Part shown: piece by piece, positions 1 to 9,062 of the stretch
How the letters are laid out: the number at the start of each line of letters is the position of its first letter
How positions within the stretch are numbered: the stretch's first letter is position 1
From: Negativicutes bacterium
Lineage (GTDB): Bacteria > Bacillota > Negativicutes > Anaeromusales > Anaeromusaceae
DNA length: 33,249 bases
Direction: 5' to 3'
Assembly (NCBI GenBank): GCA_009929485.1
Contig: SAAJ01000034.1
Location: 1-33,249, forward strand
Translations under genes and position numbers: made by a program
Notes under the pieces: model-generated
What the model was told of the DNA's origin: nothing
Databases searched by the model: none
Seen by the model: only the letters and a program-made list of their open reading frames with translations

Positions 1-1
1 C

Positions 2-364
2 ACCTTCGGCGACGTATACGGCAATGACGCAGGCCATCTGGAGCTGCAATACACCGCTCGCGCCAGCTACGCCATCAACAAAGCGTTCAATGCGCCTGTT
101 GGCAAAGCGTTCGGCCTGATCGTAGGCGCTCCGGCGGCTATCGGCGTACTGATGTCCGATGTGGCTGTCAAAACAGCGAATGTGGAGCTTGTCGGTTATG
201 CCAGCCCTGCTGGCGGCACCAGCTACTCCAACGAAGTGATCATCATGATTACCGGCGACTCCGGCGCGGTTCGCCAGTCGGTTTTGGCTGCTAAAGATGC
301 AGGTAAGAAGTTGCTCGAAGCGTTGGGCGGCCCGGCTCCGTCCGCGACTAAACCTTACATTTAA
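2..364 (+). CDS. pduB: PduB-type microcompartment shell protein (3' part only)
   Basis: This is the C-terminal ~120 residues of the tandem-BMC shell protein that forms trimers in the facets of the propanediol microcompartment. The frame is open from the first bases of the window, so the start lies upstream. The visible part is a BMC fold with GKAFGLIVGAPAAIGVLMSD, a VKTANVEL strand and an ITGDSGAVRQSV segment, all typical of the second half of PduB. It ends 18 bases before pduC, with a GGGAGG ribosome site between them. The first BMC domain and the N-terminal extension needed for core attachment cannot be seen. The assignment rests on the family pattern and on the position immediately before pduC; EutL- or EtuB-like alternatives fit less well. 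Confidence 0.9.
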   Translation, partial: TFGDVYGNDAGHLELQYTARASYAINKAFNAPVGKAFGLIVGAPAAIGVLMSDVAVKTANVELVGYASPAGGTSYSNEVIIMITGDSGAVRQSVLAAKDAGKKLLEALGGPAPSATKPYI

Positions 365-382
365 TAGCAGGGAGGGAACGAA

Positions 383-2053
383 ATGAAACGATCCAAACGG
401 TTTGAAGCGTTGGAAGCCCGCCCTGTTAACCAGGACGGCTTCGTGGTTGAATGGCCCGAAGTGGGTCTGATTGCCATGGGCAGTCCCAACGATCCAATTC
501 CTAGCATTAAAATCCAAAACGGCCGCGTTGTCGAGATGGACGGTACGCCTCGGGATAAATTCGATTTCATCGATCAGTTTATTGCGGACTATGCCATTGA
601 CGTGACGGTAGCGGAAAGATCCATGGCTATGGGCAATGAAGAAATTGCCAAAATGCTTGTGGACGTAAACGTGTCCCGTGACGAGATCGTCAAGGTCTTC
701 CGTGGCCTGACCGCCGCCAAGATCGTGGCGGTACTTAACACCATGAACGTGGTGGAAATGATGATGGCTTTGCAGAAGATGCGCGCCCGTAAGCGTCCTT
801 CCAACCAATGCCATATCACCAACGTAGCTGACAATCCGGTGCTGATTGCTGCTGATGCAGCGGAAGCTTCCATGCGCGGCTTCGATGAAATGGAAACCAC
901 TGTTGCTGTTGTGCGTTACGCTCCGTTCAATGCGCTGTCCATGCTGATTGGCGGCCAAACCGGACGCCGCGGCACTTTGATCCAATGCGCTTTGGAAGAA
1001 GCTACCGAACTGCAGCTGGGCATGCGCGGCATTACGGCGTATGCGGAAACCATTTCTGTATATGGCACGGAAAACGTGTTTGTTGACGGCGACGACACTC
1101 CTTGGTCTAAAGCGTTCTTGGCTTCGGCTTATGCTTCGCGCGGTCTGAAAATGCGCTTTACCTCCGGTACTGGCGCTGAAGTGCAGATGGGTTACGCCGA
1201 AGGAAAATCCATGCTGTATTTGGAAGTGCGCTGCATCATGATTACTCGCGGCGCTGGCGTACAGGGCCTGCAGAACGGCTCTGTAAGCTGCATCGGCGTG
1301 CCTGCGGCGGTTCCGTCCGGCATTCGTGCTGTTTTGGCGGAAAATCTGACTACTACCATGCTGGATCTGGAAGTTGCCTCCAGTAATGACCAGACCTTCA
1401 CTCACTCCGACATCCGACGGACAGCTCGTACGCTGATGCAGATGCTGCCTGGTACGGACTTCATCTGCTCCGGTTATAGCGGCGTGCCTAACTATGACAA
1501 CATGTTCGCCGGCTCCAACTGGGATGTAGATGACTATGACGACTGGAATATCATCCAGCGCGACCTTAAAATCGACGGCGGCCTGCGTCCGGCAGCGGAA
1601 GAAGACGTCATCGCCGTGCGTAACAAAGCAGCCCGGGCTCTCCAGGCTGTGTATCGCGAACTGGGCTTCCCGACCATTACCGACGAGGAAGTGGAAGCGG
1701 CTACCTACGCTCATGGCAGCAAGGATATGCCGGCCCGTAACATCGTTGAGGATCTCAAGTCCGCTCAGGAAATGATGAGCCGCGGCATTACTGGTATTGA
1801 CGTAGTCAAGGCCTTGTCGAAAGCCGGCTTCCAGGATCTGGCGGAGAACGTTCTCAACCTGCTCAAACAGCGCGTATCTGGAGACTATCTCCATACGTCG
1901 GCTATTTTGGACAGCAACTTCCATGTAGTTAGCGCCGTCAACGACGCCAACGATTATCGCGGTCCCGGAACAGGCTATCGCATGAGCGATGAGCGCTGGA
2001 ACGAAATCAAGACCATTCGTCAGGCTTTGAATCCGTCTGACTTTGACGTTTAA
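383..2053 (+). CDS. pduC: Propanediol dehydratase large subunit
   Basis: Alpha subunit of the adenosylcobamide-dependent diol dehydratase, which converts 1,2-propanediol to propionaldehyde by radical chemistry inside the microcompartment. The 556-residue length matches the family. Residues that line up with the Klebsiella active site are present with a constant offset of one: His144 in QCHITN, Glu171 in DEMETT and Asp336 in SSNDQTF. The segment [16 protein letters not shown] is also diagnostic. The start is set by GGGAGG seven to ten bases upstream of the ATG. It is followed by the medium and small subunits. A glycerol dehydratase is the nearest alternative, but the whole Pdu gene set around it favours propanediol as main substrate. 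Confidence 0.97.
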   Translation: MKRSKRFEALEARPVNQDGFVVEWPEVGLIAMGSPNDPIPSIKIQNGRVVEMDGTPRDKFDFIDQFIADYAIDVTVAERSMAMGNEEIAKMLVDVNVSRDEIVKVFRGLTAAKIVAVLNTMNVVEMMMALQKMRARKRPSNQCHITNVADNPVLIAADAAEASMRGFDEMETTVAVVRYAPFNALSMLIGGQTGRRGTLIQCALEEATELQLGMRGITAYAETISVYGTENVFVDGDDTPWSKAFLASAYASRGLKMRFTSGTGAEVQMGYAEGKSMLYLEVRCIMITRGAGVQGLQNGSVSCIGVPAAVPSGIRAVLAENLTTTMLDLEVASSNDQTFTHSDIRRTARTLMQMLPGTDFICSGYSGVPNYDNMFAGSNWDVDDYDDWNIIQRDLKIDGGLRPAAEEDVIAVRNKAARALQAVYRELGFPTITDEEVEAATYAHGSKDMPARNIVEDLKSAQEMMSRGITGIDVVKALSKAGFQDLAENVLNLLKQRVSGDYLHTSAILDSNFHVVSAVNDANDYRGPGTGYRMSDERWNEIKTIRQALNPSDFDV

Positions 2054-2072
2054 GCGGGGAGGTGCGCCGAAT

Positions 2073-2723
2073 ATGCAAATCAGCGAACAAATGATTCGTG
2101 AGATTGTCGCACAGGTGATGCAAGGCATGGAACAGCCTACTGCCGCCAGTGCGCCTGTAAAAAAAGCGGTTGTCGGTCGTCCGATGACCTTGGTGGAAAA
2201 AGGCGAAGCAAAAGCGGGAACTTGGGCCGATGAAGTGATCATCGCTCTGGCCCCTGCCTTTGGCAAATACCAGAATAAAACCATTGTAGACGTGCCCCAC
2301 AGCGATGTGCTGCGGGAAATCATCTCCGGTATCGAGGAAGAAGGTCTCAAAGCTCGGGTTATCCGCGTGCTGCGCTCTTCGGATGTGGCCTTTGTCGCTC
2401 ATGATGCAACAAAATTGAGCGGTTCCGGCATTTCGATCGGCATTCAGTCTCGCGGCACGACGGTTATTCATCAAAAAGACCTGCCGCCGCTGAGCAACCT
2501 AGAATTGTTCCCGCAGTCGCCGTTGCTGGATTTGGAAGCGTATCGCGCCATTGGCCGTAACGCTGCAAAATACGCAAAAGGCGAATCTCCGACTCCGGTA
2601 CCGACTCGGAACGATCAGATGGCCCGGCCTAAATTCCAGGCTAAAGCCGCTATCCTTCACATCAAGGAAACGGAACATGTTGTTCCCGGTGCTAAAGCGG
2701 TAGAAATTGAAGTGCAGTTTTAA
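2073..2723 (+). CDS. pduD: Propanediol dehydratase medium subunit
   Basis: Beta subunit of diol dehydratase, about 216 residues. The frame is open from an ATG at 2043 that overlaps the end of pduC, but the GGGGAGGTG site at 2056-2064 sits correctly for the ATG at 2073, so that start is chosen. The first ~18 residues ([19 protein letters not shown]) form an amphipathic helix of the type known to target PduD into the microcompartment lumen, followed by a flexible Ala/Pro linker. The body contains [15 protein letters not shown] and [20 protein letters not shown], typical of the family. It acts with PduC and PduE in an (alpha-beta-gamma)2 enzyme. Confidence 0.95.
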   Translation: MQISEQMIREIVAQVMQGMEQPTAASAPVKKAVVGRPMTLVEKGEAKAGTWADEVIIALAPAFGKYQNKTIVDVPHSDVLREIISGIEEEGLKARVIRVLRSSDVAFVAHDATKLSGSGISIGIQSRGTTVIHQKDLPPLSNLELFPQSPLLDLEAYRAIGRNAAKYAKGESPTPVPTRNDQMARPKFQAKAAILHIKETEHVVPGAKAVEIEVQF

Positions 2724-2744
2724 ACGACGGAGGTGAATCAAACG

Positions 2745-3260
2745 ATGTCTCAAAATAAGATGATTGAAGATATTGTGCGTGAGGTCATGCGCTCCATGCA
2801 CCAGGCTCCGCAAGGCGGCGCTGTCGCTGCTGCCGTGCCGACTAAAGGATTCTGCCCGGCCCAGGATTATCCGCTGGCGGAAAAACATCCTGATTTGGTC
2901 AAAACCCCTGGCGGCAAATCGCTGAATGATATTACCCTGGATAAAGTGTTGGGCGGTCAGATTACGGCCGACGATGTGCGCATCAGTCCGGAAACGTTGC
3001 GGATGCAAGCGGAAATTGCCGACGGCGTAGGCCGGACGCAGTTTGCTGCTAATCTGCGCCGTGCTGCAGAACTGACAGCCATTCCGGATAATCGCATTTT
3101 GGAAATCTACAATGCGCTGCGCCCGAACCGTTCGACCAAAGCGGAACTTTTGGCGATTGCCGATGAAATGGAACATAAATACAGCGCCAAAATCAATGCC
3201 GACTTTGTGCGGGAAGCTGCTGACGTATACGAACGCCGCAACCGTCTCCGCGTAGACTAG
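2745..3260 (+). CDS. pduE: Propanediol dehydratase small subunit
   Basis: Gamma subunit of diol dehydratase, about 171 residues. An in-frame GTG at 2733 lies inside the ACGGAGGTG ribosome site, so the ATG at 2745 is the likely start. The N-terminus (SQNKMIEDIVREVMRSMHQ) again looks like a lumen-targeting helix, followed by a Gly/Ala linker. The core has DYPLAEKHPDLVKTPGGKSL and the C-terminal ALRPNRSTKAELLAIADE segment of the family. The gene is 21 bases after pduD and 9 bases before the reactivase gene. All three dehydratase subunits are intact. Confidence 0.95.
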   Translation: MSQNKMIEDIVREVMRSMHQAPQGGAVAAAVPTKGFCPAQDYPLAEKHPDLVKTPGGKSLNDITLDKVLGGQITADDVRISPETLRMQAEIADGVGRTQFAANLRRAAELTAIPDNRILEIYNALRPNRSTKAELLAIADEMEHKYSAKINADFVREAADVYERRNRLRVD

Positions 3261-3269
3261 GACACGGTT

Positions 3270-5105
3270 ATGGCGATCATTGCAGGGGTGGATATCGGCA
3301 ATTCCACCACAGAAGTATGCTTGGCCAGAATTGATGCAGGTCAGCCCTTGCAATTTTTGGCCAGCAGCATTGTGAAAACAACTGGGATTAAAGGGACGCT
3401 GGCTAATGTGCCGGGTATCGTGCAGGCGATTCAGGACGCCTTAAAGAAGACCGGCCTTACCATGCGGGAGCTGTCTCAGGTTCGTTTAAACGAAGCTACG
3501 CCGGTTATCGGCGATTTGGCGATGGAGACCATTACGGAAACCATTATTACCGAGTCGACCATGATCGGCCATAATCCTTCCACACCAGGCGGAATTGGTC
3601 TGGGCGTGGGCGTGACGATTCTTATGGAAGAATTGCCGCGCACAAATGCCGGGGAAAGCGTATTATGCATTATTCCCCGGGGAGTTGATTTTGAAGACGC
3701 TGCCAAAGCGCTCAATGCGGCCTTAGCCCGAGGAGTTGACGTGCAAGGCGCCATCGTCTGTCAGGATGATGCGGTGCTCATTGCCAACCGGGTAAACAAA
3801 GCGATGCCCATTTTAGACGAGGTGGCGTTTATCGACAAAGTTCCTTTGCACATGTTGGCGGCTGTTGAGGTGGCTGAAGCGGGACGAACCATTACGACCC
3901 TGTCCAATCCCTATGGCATTGCGACGGTCTTTGGCCTGAACGCGGACGAAACCAAGATGGTAGTGCCTATTGCCAGAGCCTTGATCGGCAATCGCTCCGC
4001 AGTGGTGGTGCGTACGCCCCAAGGAGATGTCAAGGCGCGCGCCATTCCGGCCGGTTTTATTACCGTGCTGGGGCAAAAGGGACGGACCGAAGTGGATGTG
4101 GAGGCTGGCGCCTCAAAAATCATGGAAGCCGTGGAACGTGTACAGCCGGTACAGGATGTGCAAGGGGAAGCGGGGACCAATGTCAACGGCATGCTGGAAC
4201 GTGTGCGGCAGGTCATGGGCGATTTGACGGCGCAGCCATTAGCAGAAATGAAAATCCAGGATATTTTGGCGGTGGATACCTTTGTGCCACAGAAGGTGCA
4301 AGGCGGTCTGGCTGGTGAATTCGCCCTGGAGAATGCCGTGGCTTTGGCGGCCATGGTAAAAACCAGCCGTTTGCCGATGCAGCAGATTGCTGACCGGCTG
4401 ACGTCCGAACTGGGAATCGGCGTGGTCATCGCCGGTGTAGAAGCGAATATGGCCATTTTGGGAGCCATGACAACACCGGGAACGGATAAGCCTTTGGCGA
4501 TTCTGGATATGGGCGGCGGTTCGACCGATGCGGCTATTATCACCCGCGATGAAAAGGTGCATGCCATTCATCTTGGCGGCGCCGGCGACATGGTGACCAT
4601 GTTGATCAATTCGGAGCTAGGGTTGAATGACTTGTCCCTGGCGGAAGAAATCAAGAAGTATCCTTTGGCCAAGGTGGAAAGCCTGTACCATATTCGTCTG
4701 GAAGACGGCACGGTGCGCTTTTTCTCGGAGCATCTGCCGCCGCATGTCTTTGCTAGAAACGTGATTTTAAAAGAAGACGATATGGTGCCCATTCCGACGG
4801 ATCATGCGCTGGATCGCATTCGCCATGTCCGGCGGGAGGCCAAGAAAAGAGTGTTCGTGACCAATGCGCTGCGGTCATTGGCGCGAGTGGCTCCGACGGG
4901 AAACATTCGGCACATTGAGTTCGTGGTTCTTGTTGGCGGTTCGGCTCTAGACTTTGAAGTTGCGGATATGGTAAGCGATGCGTTGGCTGAATATGGCATT
5001 GTTTGCGGTCGCGGCAACATTCGAGGCTGTGAAGGCCCGCGCAACGCCGTAGCCACTGGCTTGGTGCTGTCGTATACGCATGAAGGCCCTGGCAGAGAGG
5101 CGTGA
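3270..5105 (+). CDS. pduG: Diol dehydratase reactivase, large subunit
   Basis: Large subunit of the ATP-dependent chaperone-like factor that expels damaged cobamide from inactivated diol dehydratase. The 611-residue length matches PduG/DdrA. It carries an actin/Hsp70-like ATPase fold: phosphate loop 1 at residues 6-15 (VDIGNSTTEV), phosphate loop 2 near residue 411 (LDMGGGSTDAA), and an adenosine-site-like VLVGGSALDFEV near 555. The last codons overlap an in-frame GTG of the next gene, which suggests translational coupling with PduH. It would act inside or at the microcompartment on PduCDE. Confidence 0.95.
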   Translation: MAIIAGVDIGNSTTEVCLARIDAGQPLQFLASSIVKTTGIKGTLANVPGIVQAIQDALKKTGLTMRELSQVRLNEATPVIGDLAMETITETIITESTMIGHNPSTPGGIGLGVGVTILMEELPRTNAGESVLCIIPRGVDFEDAAKALNAALARGVDVQGAIVCQDDAVLIANRVNKAMPILDEVAFIDKVPLHMLAAVEVAEAGRTITTLSNPYGIATVFGLNADETKMVVPIARALIGNRSAVVVRTPQGDVKARAIPAGFITVLGQKGRTEVDVEAGASKIMEAVERVQPVQDVQGEAGTNVNGMLERVRQVMGDLTAQPLAEMKIQDILAVDTFVPQKVQGGLAGEFALENAVALAAMVKTSRLPMQQIADRLTSELGIGVVIAGVEANMAILGAMTTPGTDKPLAILDMGGGSTDAAIITRDEKVHAIHLGGAGDMVTMLINSELGLNDLSLAEEIKKYPLAKVESLYHIRLEDGTVRFFSEHLPPHVFARNVILKEDDMVPIPTDHALDRIRHVRREAKKRVFVTNALRSLARVAPTGNIRHIEFVVLVGGSALDFEVADMVSDALAEYGIVCGRGNIRGCEGPRNAVATGLVLSYTHEGPGREA

Positions 5106-5110
5106 AGACG

Positions 5111-5602
5111 ATGTTGGGAGAGCAGAAAGTCCGGCCCAGTGTATTTCTCGCTGTGGCGGCTCACGACAAGTTGGAGACCAAACTGCGCGAGATTAAGGCC
5201 GGCATGGAAGAAGAAGGCATACCCTGGAGACTCACAGAGCAGGAAACAGGAGACGCTGCCCGCTTAGCGCATGAAGCAGCCTTCGCGTCGCCCCTGGGGG
5301 TGGGCGTAGGCGTTAGTGGCGAGGGGCTGTGCATCCATTACCGCAAATTGGCACTGGAAGAGCCGCTTTTTATACATCCTGGGCCTGGAGATCCGAGCGT
5401 GTGGCGGTTGTTTGGGTATAACGCCGCCAGGCTTGTCAAAGGCATTCCTTTTAAGGAAAAGGCTGAGGAAGTCGGCGTGCCTGCCGGCGAGGCGGAAGCG
5501 GTAGCGGAAGAAGATCTGACCTCGTTGGTAGCGGAGATTGTCCGCAGGATGTTGCAAGAAACGGCGGGGGCCCCGGGAGGGCCAGGAGGCCATGGGAGGT
5601 GA
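5111..5602 (+). CDS. pduH: Diol dehydratase reactivase, small subunit
   Basis: Small subunit of the diol dehydratase reactivase, about 163 residues, which swaps with the dehydratase medium subunit during reactivation in the known system. A GTG at 5102 overlaps the pduG stop, but the AGAGAGG site at 5093-5100 fits the ATG at 5111 better. Family features are [20 protein letters not shown] at the start, then [11 protein letters not shown] and a run of glycines ([18 protein letters not shown]). The C-terminus extends past the usual core into an acidic and then Gly/Pro-rich tail. It sits between pduG and a shell-protein gene, as expected for a coupled reactivase pair. Confidence 0.92.
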   Translation: MLGEQKVRPSVFLAVAAHDKLETKLREIKAGMEEEGIPWRLTEQETGDAARLAHEAAFASPLGVGVGVSGEGLCIHYRKLALEEPLFIHPGPGDPSVWRLFGYNAARLVKGIPFKEKAEEVGVPAGEAEAVAEEDLTSLVAEIVRRMLQETAGAPGGPGGHGR

Positions 5603-5606
5603 ATGC

Positions 5607-6212
5607 ATGGTCAGACAAGCATTAGGTATGATTGAAGCCGTTGGCTTGCCTGTCGCCATTACGGCGGCGGATGCAGCCGTAAAATCGGCTAATGTAAAAT
5701 TGATAGGTTATGAATTGGCGAAAGGCAGCGGCATGGTCCTGATCAAAGTGGTCGGCGACGTAGGCGCCGTAAAGGCGGCTGTAGAAGCCGGCAGCGCCGC
5801 TGCGGCAAGAGTGGGGCGCATTGTCGCCACTCATGTCATCCCCCGGCCGCACCAGGAGTTGGATTGTATACTTCTTACTAAAGAAACGGTAGGAACGAAG
5901 CTGGAAACTGCGGTGGAAGCGATGCCGGAAGAGCAAGCAGAAATGGAAGCGGAAGAAGAACCGCCCATAGCGTCGGAGTCGGAAAAAAACGTGCCGGAAG
6001 AAGCGTCTGCGGAAGCCGAAACAGAGACCATGGTTGAGGAAGAGTTTGAAACCGTGGAGGAAGAACAGGAACTTCTGAGCGAAGAGCCAGCCGCTGATCC
6101 GGCGGATAGCTGCAATTTGTGTCACGATCCAAATTGCCCGCGGCGCAAGGGCGATCCTCGTAATACTTGCCTGCATTATGGAAAAAACGACAAGGAGGAT
6201 GAATCAATATGA
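5607..6212 (+). CDS. pduK: PduK-like shell protein: BMC domain, acidic linker and Cys motif
   Basis: A minor microcompartment shell protein of about 201 residues. Residues 1-88 are a canonical BMC hexamer domain ([20 protein letters not shown], then [15 protein letters not shown] and [10 protein letters not shown]). Residues ~105-165 are a very Glu-rich linker with hardly any hydrophobic residues. The last ~35 residues hold four cysteines, C169, C172, C177 and C188, in [20 protein letters not shown]. PduK of Salmonella has a comparable Cys-containing tail that has been proposed to bind an iron-sulfur cluster. An in-frame ATG at 5592 is too close to its ribosome site; GGGAGGTGA at 5594-5602 supports 5607. 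The stop overlaps the next start (ATGA). Confidence 0.88.
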   Translation: MVRQALGMIEAVGLPVAITAADAAVKSANVKLIGYELAKGSGMVLIKVVGDVGAVKAAVEAGSAAAARVGRIVATHVIPRPHQELDCILLTKETVGTKLETAVEAMPEEQAEMEAEEEPPIASESEKNVPEEASAEAETETMVEEEFETVEEEQELLSEEPAADPADSCNLCHDPNCPRRKGDPRNTCLHYGKNDKEDESI

Positions 6213-6487
6213 GTGGAGAGGCATTGGGAATGGTTGAAACCAAAGGCTTGGTAGGTGCGATCGAAGCAGCTGACGCCATGGTGAAAGCAGCCAACGTAAG
6301 TCTTGTGGGGTATGAAAAAATCGGTTCCGGTTTGGTAACCGTTATGGTGCGCGGTGATGTAGGCGCTGTGAAAGCGGCTACCGATACCGGCGCTGCAGCA
6401 GCGCAACGGGTTGGCGAGCTGATTTCGGTGCACGTCATTCCGCGTCCGCATACGGACATCGAGAAAATTCTTCCTAAATCTTTATAA
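6209..6487 (+). CDS. pduJ: Single-domain BMC-H shell protein, PduA/PduJ type
   Basis: A 92-residue single BMC domain, the main hexameric tile of the shell. It shows [20 protein letters not shown] at the N-terminus, [19 protein letters not shown] in the middle and [15 protein letters not shown] at the end, as in PduA and PduJ. The two paralogues cannot be separated from one sequence; position after pduK favours the pduJ role, and a pduA gene could lie upstream of the window. It is translationally coupled to pduK by a 4-base overlap, preceded by AAGGAGGATG inside the pduK reading frame. Confidence 0.95.
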   Translation: MSGEALGMVETKGLVGAIEAADAMVKAANVSLVGYEKIGSGLVTVMVRGDVGAVKAATDTGAAAAQRVGELISVHVIPRPHTDIEKILPKSL

Positions 6488-6511
6488 TTTCTAGGGTAAC
6501 GAGGTGAGAGG

Positions 6512-7171
6512 ATGGACAGCGCAACGATCGAAGCCATTGTGACCCAGGTTTTGCAGTCTTTGGCGGCAGAGCCGGAAGCAACGGCGGTGACGGAAGGGAT
6601 TCCTGTCGGGATATCAAACCGGCACATCCACCTCTCTTCTGAGCATATGGAGATTTTGTTCGGCTGTGGCAGCCAGCTGACTCGCCAAAAAGATTTGAAA
6701 CAGGTGGGGGAATTTGCGGCAGCGGAAACAGTGACGTTGGTTGGGCCTAAAGGGGTAATTCGCAATGTGCGCGTCCTAGGGCCCATCCGCGGCACGACGC
6801 AGGTGGAAATTTCCCGTACCGACGGCTTTGCTTTGGGAGTCAAAGCGCCTGTACGAGATTCCGGCGATATCGAAGGAAGCGCTGGAATTATCCTGACAGG
6901 ACCTTACGGCGCAGTAACTTTGGAAAAGGGTGTTATCTGCGCAGCCAGACATATTCATATGCATAATGATGATGCCCGCCGCTTCGGTGTGAAAGACGGT
7001 GAGCGGGTCATAGTGGAGGTTGACGGTCCGCGAGGAGCGGACTTGAAACATGTTTTGGTTCGGGTGAAAGAAGATTTTCGACTGGAAATGCACATTGACA
7101 CGGACGAAGCCAATGCCCTGGGCATTGGCCCGGGGGCTACGGTGACACTGCGCCGGGAACAGGAGGCGTAA
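6512..7171 (+). CDS. pduL: Phosphotransacylase PduL
   Basis: Converts propionyl-CoA and phosphate to propionyl-phosphate and CoA, recycling CoA inside the compartment. The protein has 219 residues. The two zinc-ligand segments of the PduL fold are both present: ISNRHIHLS near residue 34 and AARHIHMHNDDA near 147. The central EVDGPRGADLKHVLVRV and LEMHIDTDEANALG are also family signatures. The first ~16 residues (MDSATIEAIVTQVLQSL) form a lumen-targeting helix like those of PduD and PduP, followed by a short Ala/Glu linker. It is unrelated to the Pta family. Confidence 0.96.
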   Translation: MDSATIEAIVTQVLQSLAAEPEATAVTEGIPVGISNRHIHLSSEHMEILFGCGSQLTRQKDLKQVGEFAAAETVTLVGPKGVIRNVRVLGPIRGTTQVEISRTDGFALGVKAPVRDSGDIEGSAGIILTGPYGAVTLEKGVICAARHIHMHNDDARRFGVKDGERVIVEVDGPRGADLKHVLVRVKEDFRLEMHIDTDEANALGIGPGATVTLRREQEA

Positions 7172-7172
7172 A

Positions 7173-7970
7173 GTGGAACGGGAAGACATAATCCGTCTGG
7201 TGACGGAAGAAGTCATGCGGCGTTTAGGAACGCCGCAGCCTGTGCAGCCAGCGGTAAAACAGGCGCTGGCCTTGTTTACAGGCGGCGCGTTGGGCCTGGA
7301 AGAGGCGCTGGCGCAACTGGCGCAGTTGCAGAATCAGGGCGTTCGTTTAACTGCTGTCTTATCCAAGGCGGCGGAGACGGTGATCGGTGTAGATCGATTG
7401 CGCAAGGCGCTGGGAATGGAGCTGGACATTCGTTTGGCGACAGATCCTTTGCCGAAACAAGACTTAAAAGAGGCTGATGTCGTGCTTGTGCCTGTATTGA
7501 CGCAGAATACAGCAGCCAAATTGGCTCGCACCTTGGCGGATACGACGGTTACGACGCTGGTGATGCAGGCGCTCTTAATGGGTAAACCGGTCATCGCAGC
7601 GCGTAATGCCGCGGATCCGAAAGATCCTTGGCGTGTCCAAGGAGGCATGGGAGCAGCCAGACCGACGTTAACTCGAGTGTTGCAGGATAATCTGAAAACC
7701 TTGGAATCCTACGGGGTGGCTTTGGTGGACGCCGGTACGCTGGCGGCCGAGGCTATGCAACAGCTGGGTCTGAATGGCATAATGACGCAAGCAAAAGAAA
7801 CTGCACAAAAACCGTCTTTGCCCAAAGGGCAGGGAAGGCGGGTTATTGACGCGGCGATGATTCAAGTGCTGGCAGCTCAAGGGGAAACCATCCTGACGGT
7901 TGGCCCCCAAGACCTGGTAACGCCCTTGGCGCGCGATGTGGCTCGGGAGTGCGGTGTGGACCTCAGATAA
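7173..7970 (+). CDS. Microcompartment-associated flavoprotein-family protein
   Basis: A 265-residue protein that I recognise as a flavoprotein-family (phosphopantothenoylcysteine-decarboxylase-like) fold: a beta strand plus glycine loop (ALALFTGGALGLEEALAQL), then VVLVPVLTQNTAAKLA and VTTLVMQALLMGKPVIAARN, which resembles the flavin and substrate loop of that family. It starts with GTG, supported by AGGAGG six bases upstream. The first ~19 residues (MEREDIIRLVTEEVMRRLG) closely resemble the encapsulation helices of PduD, PduE, PduL and PduP, followed by a Pro/Gln linker. It occupies the place of pduM-pduN in the enterobacterial operon. A cofactor-maintenance or redox role inside the compartment is an inference; its reaction is not known to me. 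Confidence 0.7.
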   Translation: MEREDIIRLVTEEVMRRLGTPQPVQPAVKQALALFTGGALGLEEALAQLAQLQNQGVRLTAVLSKAAETVIGVDRLRKALGMELDIRLATDPLPKQDLKEADVVLVPVLTQNTAAKLARTLADTTVTTLVMQALLMGKPVIAARNAADPKDPWRVQGGMGAARPTLTRVLQDNLKTLESYGVALVDAGTLAAEAMQQLGLNGIMTQAKETAQKPSLPKGQGRRVIDAAMIQVLAAQGETILTVGPQDLVTPLARDVARECGVDLR

Positions 7971-7994
7971 CCCAGAGGAATGGGAGAATGTAAC

Positions 7995-8999
7995 ATGAGT
8001 GTGTATACGCGAACCGGAGATGGCGGTACAACCAGCTTATACAGCAAGGAACGCGTTTCTAAAGATGACATAAGAGTCGAGGCTTACGGTACAGTGGATG
8101 AAGCCAGCGCGACTATGGGTGCAGCCCGGGCGTTAGTGGCTTGTTTTCCCTGGGCGGAAGCATGCCTGCAGACGCTGCAAAGCGAGCTGATCGATTTGAA
8201 TGCTGACTTGGCGACGTACTTTACTGAGCAGGCGGCAGGGCGCATTACTGAAACCCATGTGGCCAGGCTGGAGGCAGTCATCGATGAAATGGAGCAACGG
8301 CGCATTCCTCAGCATTATTTTGTTACTCCCGGCGAGTCGAAGGCCAGCGCGGCGTTGGATGTGGCGCGCACCATCGTGCGCCGCGCCGAACGGCGTACGA
8401 TTACCTTAAGTCAAAAGGCCTTTGTTCCTGAAGCGGACCGCCGTTATTTGAACCGTCTGTCAGATTTGCTCTTTGTGATGGCTCGCTGTGTGGAGCAAGA
8501 AGAAGTGGTGCAAAAGGCAACGGCCCAAATTATTGAGCGGTTGACAAATGGACAACAGCGTCCGGGAGGCTCGGCTCGCAAGGAGGCGAAAACCTTGCTG
8601 GATAAGGCGAAACAGATTCTTGAAGAAGCGGAATATAAGGCCATGGAAATCGGTGTACCTATGGTTATCGCTGTGGTAGACGCCGGGGGCAACTTAGTAG
8701 CGCAGCATCGCATGGACGGGTCTCTTTTGGCCAGTATCTCACTGGCTTTGGACAAGGCCTATACGGCGGCGGCGCTGAAGATGTCTACGGAGGAAGCGGC
8801 GCACTTGGCGCAGCCGGGAGGTCCCTTGTATGGTCTTAATACGGCGCAGCAAGGACGCTTTGTTGTTTTCGGCGGCGGCTTGCCGCTGCTGGACGGCAAA
8901 GAAGTCATAGGCGGAATCGGCGTCAGCGGCGGCGCGGTGCATGAAGATGTGCAAGTTGCCAATGCGGCTTTGGCCGCCTGGAAAAACGTCCGAGCCTAA
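7995..8999 (+). CDS. pduO: PduO: cob(I)alamin adenosyltransferase fused to a GlcG/HbpS domain
   Basis: Transfers the adenosyl group of ATP to cob(I)amide to form the coenzyme for PduCDE. Of 334 residues, about 1-185 are the PduO-type adenosyltransferase, with YTRTGDGGTTSLYSKERVSK at the N-terminus (ATP site), VEAYGTVDEASATMG and ARTIVRRAERRTI. About 200-334 are a GlcG/HbpS-like domain (VVDAGGNLVAQHRMDGSLLA, then FGGGLPLLDGKEVIGGIGVS). The same two-domain arrangement is known for Salmonella PduO. The frame is open from 7980, but the GGGAGAA at 7982-7988 fits the ATG at 7995. PduS, encoded two genes downstream, is its expected reductase partner. Confidence 0.95.
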   Translation: MSVYTRTGDGGTTSLYSKERVSKDDIRVEAYGTVDEASATMGAARALVACFPWAEACLQTLQSELIDLNADLATYFTEQAAGRITETHVARLEAVIDEMEQRRIPQHYFVTPGESKASAALDVARTIVRRAERRTITLSQKAFVPEADRRYLNRLSDLLFVMARCVEQEEVVQKATAQIIERLTNGQQRPGGSARKEAKTLLDKAKQILEEAEYKAMEIGVPMVIAVVDAGGNLVAQHRMDGSLLASISLALDKAYTAAALKMSTEEAAHLAQPGGPLYGLNTAQQGRFVVFGGGLPLLDGKEVIGGIGVSGGAVHEDVQVANAALAAWKNVRA

Positions 9000-9062
9000 G
9001 AAAGCGCGGTTTTGGCCGGCGGCTTTCGAAACGGCGCAGTAGCGCCGGAAGGAGGAACAAGA

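Noticed and set aside
2499-3353. A 284-codon open frame on the minus strand
   Set aside because: Antisense to pduD-pduE-pduG; no recognisable motif or ribosome site.
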